A DNA stretch of 64,000 nucleotides. It comes from Acidobacteriota bacterium. GTDB taxonomy: Bacteria; Acidobacteriota; Terriglobia; Bryobacterales; Bryobacteraceae. A program made the translations under genes and the position numbers. Below, piece by piece: positions 60,788 through 64,000 of this stretch (position 1 is the stretch's first letter; each line of letters opens with the position of its first letter). The notes beneath the pieces are model-generated. The model made no database searches. It saw nothing but the letters and a program-made list of their open reading frames with translations, and was not told the DNA's origin. Where the stretch lies: contig JAFDVZ010000003.1 of the NCBI GenBank assembly GCA_018268715.1, forward strand, positions 534,570 to 598,569, given 5' to 3'.

Positions 60788-61759
60788 CTAACTCTTCGCC
60801 TTCTTGACCTCTTCCACCAGCGCCGGGACGACTTCGAACAGATCGCCCACGATGCCGTAATCGGCCACTTCGAAGATGGGCGCGTTGGAATCCTTATTGA
60901 TCGCCACGATCGTCTTCGACCCCTTCATTCCCACAAGGTGCTGAATCGCGCCGGAAATCCCGACCGCCATATACATCTTCGGCGACACGGTCTGCCCGGA
61001 ACTGCCCACCTGCCGCTCCATCGGGAGCCAGCCGTTGTCGCAAATCGGCCGGGACGCCGCAAGCTCAGCGCCCATCGCCTTGGCCAACTCCTCGACCACC
61101 GGAATATTGTCCTTCTCCTTGATGCCGCGGCCTACTGAGACGATCAGCTCCGCCGCTCCCAGGTCCACCGCTCGGGCCGCCTCACGGAACGGCTCATGCG
61201 GCTTGGTGCGAATCTCGGCGGCGTCCAACCGCGGCGCGAACGTTTCCACCCGAGCCGCGCCTTCTACCAAACTCTCGGCCCGGAACGCGCCGGCCTGCAC
61301 CGACACGAACACCGGACCCGCCCCCGCCGGCCGGATGTCGGCGTTCAACTTCCCTTGAAACAACTGCCGTACAAACACCGGTCCGGCGTGGAACGCCACC
61401 ACGTCGCTGATCAGGCTCGCCGCGAACCGCGCCGCCAGCTTGGGAGCGAAATCGCGGACCTGGTAGGTGTGCGGGAACAGGACATACGACGGGGCATGCG
61501 CCTGGATCAACTGCGCCAGCGCCGCCGTGAAACCGTCCGCCGTGTAGTCCTTGAGCAGCGCGTGCTCCACCGCGTGCACCTTGTCGAGCTTTTTCGTCGC
61601 CGCCTCGCCCGCCAGCGCCGCGACGCCTTGTCCCACCACCGCCGAGTACAACGGCTGGCCCACCTGCTCGGCTAGTTGTTGCCCCGCCGCCAGAGTCTCC
61701 CACGACATCCGATGCCAGGCGCCAGCCTGCTGTTCCATCACTACGAGTACGCCGCTCAT
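60788..61759 (-). CDS. etfA: Electron transfer flavoprotein subunit alpha, EtfA, 323 aa
   Basis: N-terminal domain (GVLVVMEQQAGAWHRMSWE) and C-terminal FAD domain with VSVGRGIKEKDNIPVVEEL, LGAELAASRPICDNGWLP, RQVGSSGQTVSPKMYMAVGI and SGAIQHLVGMKGSKTIVAIN, the standard FAD-binding motifs. It passes electrons from acyl-CoA dehydrogenases to the respiratory chain. Starts within the stop of etfB (4-bp ATGA overlap). Confidence 0.96.
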   Translation of the reverse strand: MSGVLVVMEQQAGAWHRMSWETLAAGQQLAEQVGQPLYSAVVGQGVAALAGEAATKKLDKVHAVEHALLKDYTADGFTAALAQLIQAHAPSYVLFPHTYQVRDFAPKLAARFAASLISDVVAFHAGPVFVRQLFQGKLNADIRPAGAGPVFVSVQAGAFRAESLVEGAARVETFAPRLDAAEIRTKPHEPFREAARAVDLGAAELIVSVGRGIKEKDNIPVVEELAKAMGAELAASRPICDNGWLPMERQVGSSGQTVSPKMYMAVGISGAIQHLVGMKGSKTIVAINKDSNAPIFEVADYGIVGDLFEVVPALVEEVKKAKS

Positions 61760-62517
61760 ATGATCCGCACCTCGAATTTCAGCTTCTCCACCAATTTCGC
61801 CGCGGCCGACTTCGCGTCGCCTTCAAAGATCTGGGTCTGTTTGGATTTCTGCGGAACGTAGACCCGCTCGAGCACCGCCGTCGCCGCTGGAGCAGCCGCC
61901 GGCGTCACGCTCTTGATCTCTTTGCTCTTGGCCTTCTTGATGCCCATGAGCGTCGCGTAGCGCAGCTTATTGATGCCCGACTGAATCGTCAACACCGCCG
62001 GCAGCGGCATCTCGATGTGCTGGAACCAGCCACCCTCCAGCTCCCGCTTCACCTGGATCGAGCCGCCCTGAACCTCCACCTGCATGATGATGGTGGCGTG
62101 CGGAACCCCGAGCAGTTCGGCGAGCACCACCCCCGTCTGGCCATAGCCCAGATCGTCCGATTGCAGACCCGTCAGGATCAGATCCGGCTTCTCCGCCTTC
62201 ACCGCGCCGGCAAGCAGCGTCGCGATGCCGAACGTGTCCAGGTCCCGCAGGTTGTCGTCCTCGATGTGGATTGCGCGGTCGGCGCCCTTGGCGAGCGCCT
62301 CGCGGATGGTTTGAGTGGCCCTGGACGGCCCGGCGCAGAGCGCCACTACTTCGCCGCCGTGTTTTTCCTTCAGTTGAAGGGCCTCTTCTAGAGCGTAGGC
62401 GTCTGGTTCGTTGATCTCAAATCCGAGATCGTCTTCCTGAATCCAGCGCTGGTCCGATTCGATTCGCAGCTGCGAATCGCGCACCGGCACTTGCTTGATG
62501 GCAACGACGATTTTCAT
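61756..62517 (-). CDS. etfB: Electron transfer flavoprotein subunit beta, EtfB, 253 aa
   Basis: MKIVVAIKQVPVRDSQLRI start, INEPDAYALEEALQLKEKHG (near 34-53), GADRAIHIEDDNLRDLDTF, ILTGLQSDDLGYGQTGVVLA and the AMP-binding region VLTIQSGINKLRYATLMGI. It forms the ETF heterodimer with EtfA, probably serving the same fatty and amino acid oxidation as the acyl-CoA carboxylase/hydratase genes elsewhere in the window. Confidence 0.96.
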   Translation of the reverse strand: MKIVVAIKQVPVRDSQLRIESDQRWIQEDDLGFEINEPDAYALEEALQLKEKHGGEVVALCAGPSRATQTIREALAKGADRAIHIEDDNLRDLDTFGIATLLAGAVKAEKPDLILTGLQSDDLGYGQTGVVLAELLGVPHATIIMQVEVQGGSIQVKRELEGGWFQHIEMPLPAVLTIQSGINKLRYATLMGIKKAKSKEIKSVTPAAAPAATAVLERVYVPQKSKQTQIFEGDAKSAAAKLVEKLKFEVRII

Positions 62518-62639
62518 GATGATGACCGTTCATCCGTGAGTTGTCTGAAAGGAGTCCTCCGGCGCCGCTCACCATTCGCGAGTGTGACGCGCCGCCGGAT
62601 TTGCAGACATCCAGACAGCATGATGGGTAGGTTTAGTGT

Positions 62640-62662
62640 GGGCGGCTCGACAACGGCCGCCC
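62640..62662 (-). terminator. Hairpin just after fabF
   Basis: GGGCGGC (62640-62646) and GCCGCCC (62656-62662) form a 7-bp stem in the gap between fabF and etfB, 5 bases after the fabF stop codon. No T-run follows on the minus strand, so it is a possible weak terminator only. Confidence 0.35.
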
Positions 62663-62667
62663 CGGTT

Positions 62668-63903
62668 CTAATGATAGCGCTTGAAGATAAGGCAACCGTT
62701 CGTGCCGCCGAAACCGAATGAGTTCGACAGGGCGCACTCAATCGCCATCGGTCGCGCGACGTTCGGCACGTAATCCAGGTCGCAGTCCGCATCCGGATTC
62801 TCGTGGTTGATGGTGGGTGGCGCTACTTGATCGCGGATCGCCATCACGGTGATGCCCGCTTCGAGCCCGCCCGCCCCACCGAGCAGGTGGCCCGTCATGG
62901 ACTTGGTGGAACTCACCGCGACCTTGGTGTCGGCCCCGAACACCCGTTTAATGGCGATGGTTTCGATCTTATCGCCAACATCCGTCGATGTCCCGTGGGC
63001 GTTGATGTACTGAATATCGGACGGCTCGAGCCCCGCGTCCTTCAGCGCCAGCTTCATCACACGGTAGGCGCCGTCCCCGTCCTCGGAAGGCGACGTCATG
63101 TGATAGGCGTCGGCGCTCATCCCGTAGCCAACCACCTCGGCCAGGATCGGCGCTCCACGCCGCTGCGCGAACTCCAACTCCTCGAGAATCAGGACTCCCG
63201 AGCCTTCCCCCACCACGAAACCATCACGATCCTTGTCCCACGGCCGTGAAGCGCGCTGCGGTTCGTCATTGCGCTGCGACAACGCCCGCATGGCCGCGAA
63301 ACCGCCCACTCCCATGGGAGTGATGGCCGCCTCGGCTCCGCCGCAGATCATCGCATCGGCGAAACCGCGCTGGATCAGCCGGAACGAATCGCCAATCGCG
63401 TGGGCGCTGCTGGTGCAGGCCGTGGCGGTGGCCGAATTCGGCCCCTTGGCGCCGGTTCGGATGGATACATATCCGGACGCCAGGTTGATGATCGTGGCCG
63501 GGATGAAGAACGGCGAAATCCGGCCCGGGCCCTTCTCGAGCAGGATCTTGTGCTCCCGCTCGATCACCTCAAAGCCGCCGATGCCGCTGCCGATATAAAC
63601 GCCGACGCCTTCAGCCACGTCGGGCGTCACCTTCAGCCCGGAGGATTGCAGGGCGAATTCCGTCGCCGCAATGGCGAACTGGATGAACCGCCCCATCTTC
63701 TTGACTTCTTTTTTCTCAATAAACTGCGCGGGGTTGAAGTCTTTCACTTCGCCGGCGATCTGAGAGGCAAACGCGGCCGGATCGAACGCCGTGATGCGGC
63801 CGATTCCGCTCACCCCCTGCCGGATCGCCTTCCAGGTCTCCTCCGTCCCGATTCCCACGGAACTGAGGAGCCCGACCCCCGTTACTACAACTCGTCTTGA
63901 CAA
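62668..63903 (-). CDS. fabF: Beta-ketoacyl-ACP synthase II, FabF, 411 aa
   Basis: Cys-His-His triad: Cys163 in ATACTSSAHAIGD, His in YINAHGTSTDVGDK (near 305) and His in SMTGHLLGGAGG (near 341). Start MSRRVVVTGVGLLSSVG and end LSNSFGFGGTNGCLIF are as in FabF. It extends acyl chains in fatty acid synthesis. acpP lies directly upstream, the usual order. Confidence 0.97.
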   Translation of the reverse strand: MSRRVVVTGVGLLSSVGIGTEETWKAIRQGVSGIGRITAFDPAAFASQIAGEVKDFNPAQFIEKKEVKKMGRFIQFAIAATEFALQSSGLKVTPDVAEGVGVYIGSGIGGFEVIEREHKILLEKGPGRISPFFIPATIINLASGYVSIRTGAKGPNSATATACTSSAHAIGDSFRLIQRGFADAMICGGAEAAITPMGVGGFAAMRALSQRNDEPQRASRPWDKDRDGFVVGEGSGVLILEELEFAQRRGAPILAEVVGYGMSADAYHMTSPSEDGDGAYRVMKLALKDAGLEPSDIQYINAHGTSTDVGDKIETIAIKRVFGADTKVAVSSTKSMTGHLLGGAGGLEAGITVMAIRDQVAPPTINHENPDADCDLDYVPNVARPMAIECALSNSFGFGGTNGCLIFKRYH

Positions 63904-63936
63904 ATCGTGCTCCGATGAAGCGAGGCCAGAGCGGGC

Positions 63937-64000
63937 TTACTTGCCCTTCTTGCTCTCGATGTAGTCGACGGCGTCCTTCACGGTCTGGATCTTCTCGGCG
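63937..64000 (-). CDS. acpP: Acyl carrier protein, C-terminal end (truncated by window edge)
   Basis: Stop at 63937-63939. The visible end reads AEKIQTVKDAVDYIESKKGK, the last helix of AcpP. The Ser that carries phosphopantetheine is outside the window. It lies 33 bp before fabF, as in most bacteria. Confidence 0.9.
   Translation of the reverse strand, partial: AEKIQTVKDAVDYIESKKGK

Overview
The window looks like chromosomal DNA of a GC-rich acidobacterium of the Solibacter/Bryobacter type. The evidence is gene content: two proteins ending in a TIGR03437-like domain (typical of Solibacter), a duplicated FtsX permease of the ADOP type, a YVTN beta-propeller, a GtaA-like secreted glutaminase and a Uma2 protein. 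This is a lineage inference from families; no rRNA or tRNA gene was seen.

Layout. 1-6772 is the 3' part of a phage-type tail operon: tail tube end, tail assembly chaperone with a -1 slippery site, a short tape-measure-like protein, two lambda-gpM-like distal tail proteins and a 1307-residue gpL/gpJ-like tip protein. 6823-11223 carries an orphan Wzt-like ATPase, a POT peptide transporter, an M24 peptidase and a small asparaginase-domain protein. 11230-18525 has a secreted glutaminase, a URO-D-like protein, an overlapping operon (TIGR00300 protein, queF, coiled-coil methyltransferase) and a CBM9-like protein. 18576-25978 has a NicO-like metal exporter, an ABC-2 transporter, a TolC-like protein, malic enzyme and a beta-propeller. 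26024-31584 is an envelope block: amidase, actin-like ATPase and TIGR03437 protein, opposite murJ. 31776-38735 has a hybrid histidine kinase and an acyl-CoA carboxylase/enoyl-CoA hydratase operon whose junction has expanded into a five-copy 209-bp tandem array, then a RidA-like lipoprotein. 38802-41778 is pdxR-pdxS-pdxT. 42273-46633 has a NarL-type regulator, a probable selenocysteine peroxiredoxin fused to a DsbD-alpha-like domain, and ppk1. 46646-51520 has a CocE-type hydrolase and a GntP permease/altronate dehydratase pair. 51570-56728 is a LiaF-like/LytS/LytT/ADOP-permease operon. 56880-64000 has a BNR-repeat protein, a Uma2 protein, etfBA, fabF and the end of acpP.

The two strongest observations are (1) an in-frame TGA at 43633 replacing the first Cys of a CxxC motif, followed by a hairpin at bacterial SECIS distance, and (2) the array at 34984-36033, in which the carboxyltransferase/hydratase junction is repeated as a chain of 70-codon mini-genes linked by ATGA overlaps. 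The tail operon adds a textbook A-AAA-AAC frameshift site and a tip protein with four cysteines like those of the Fe-S protein gpL. Computations needed to settle each are given in the findings.
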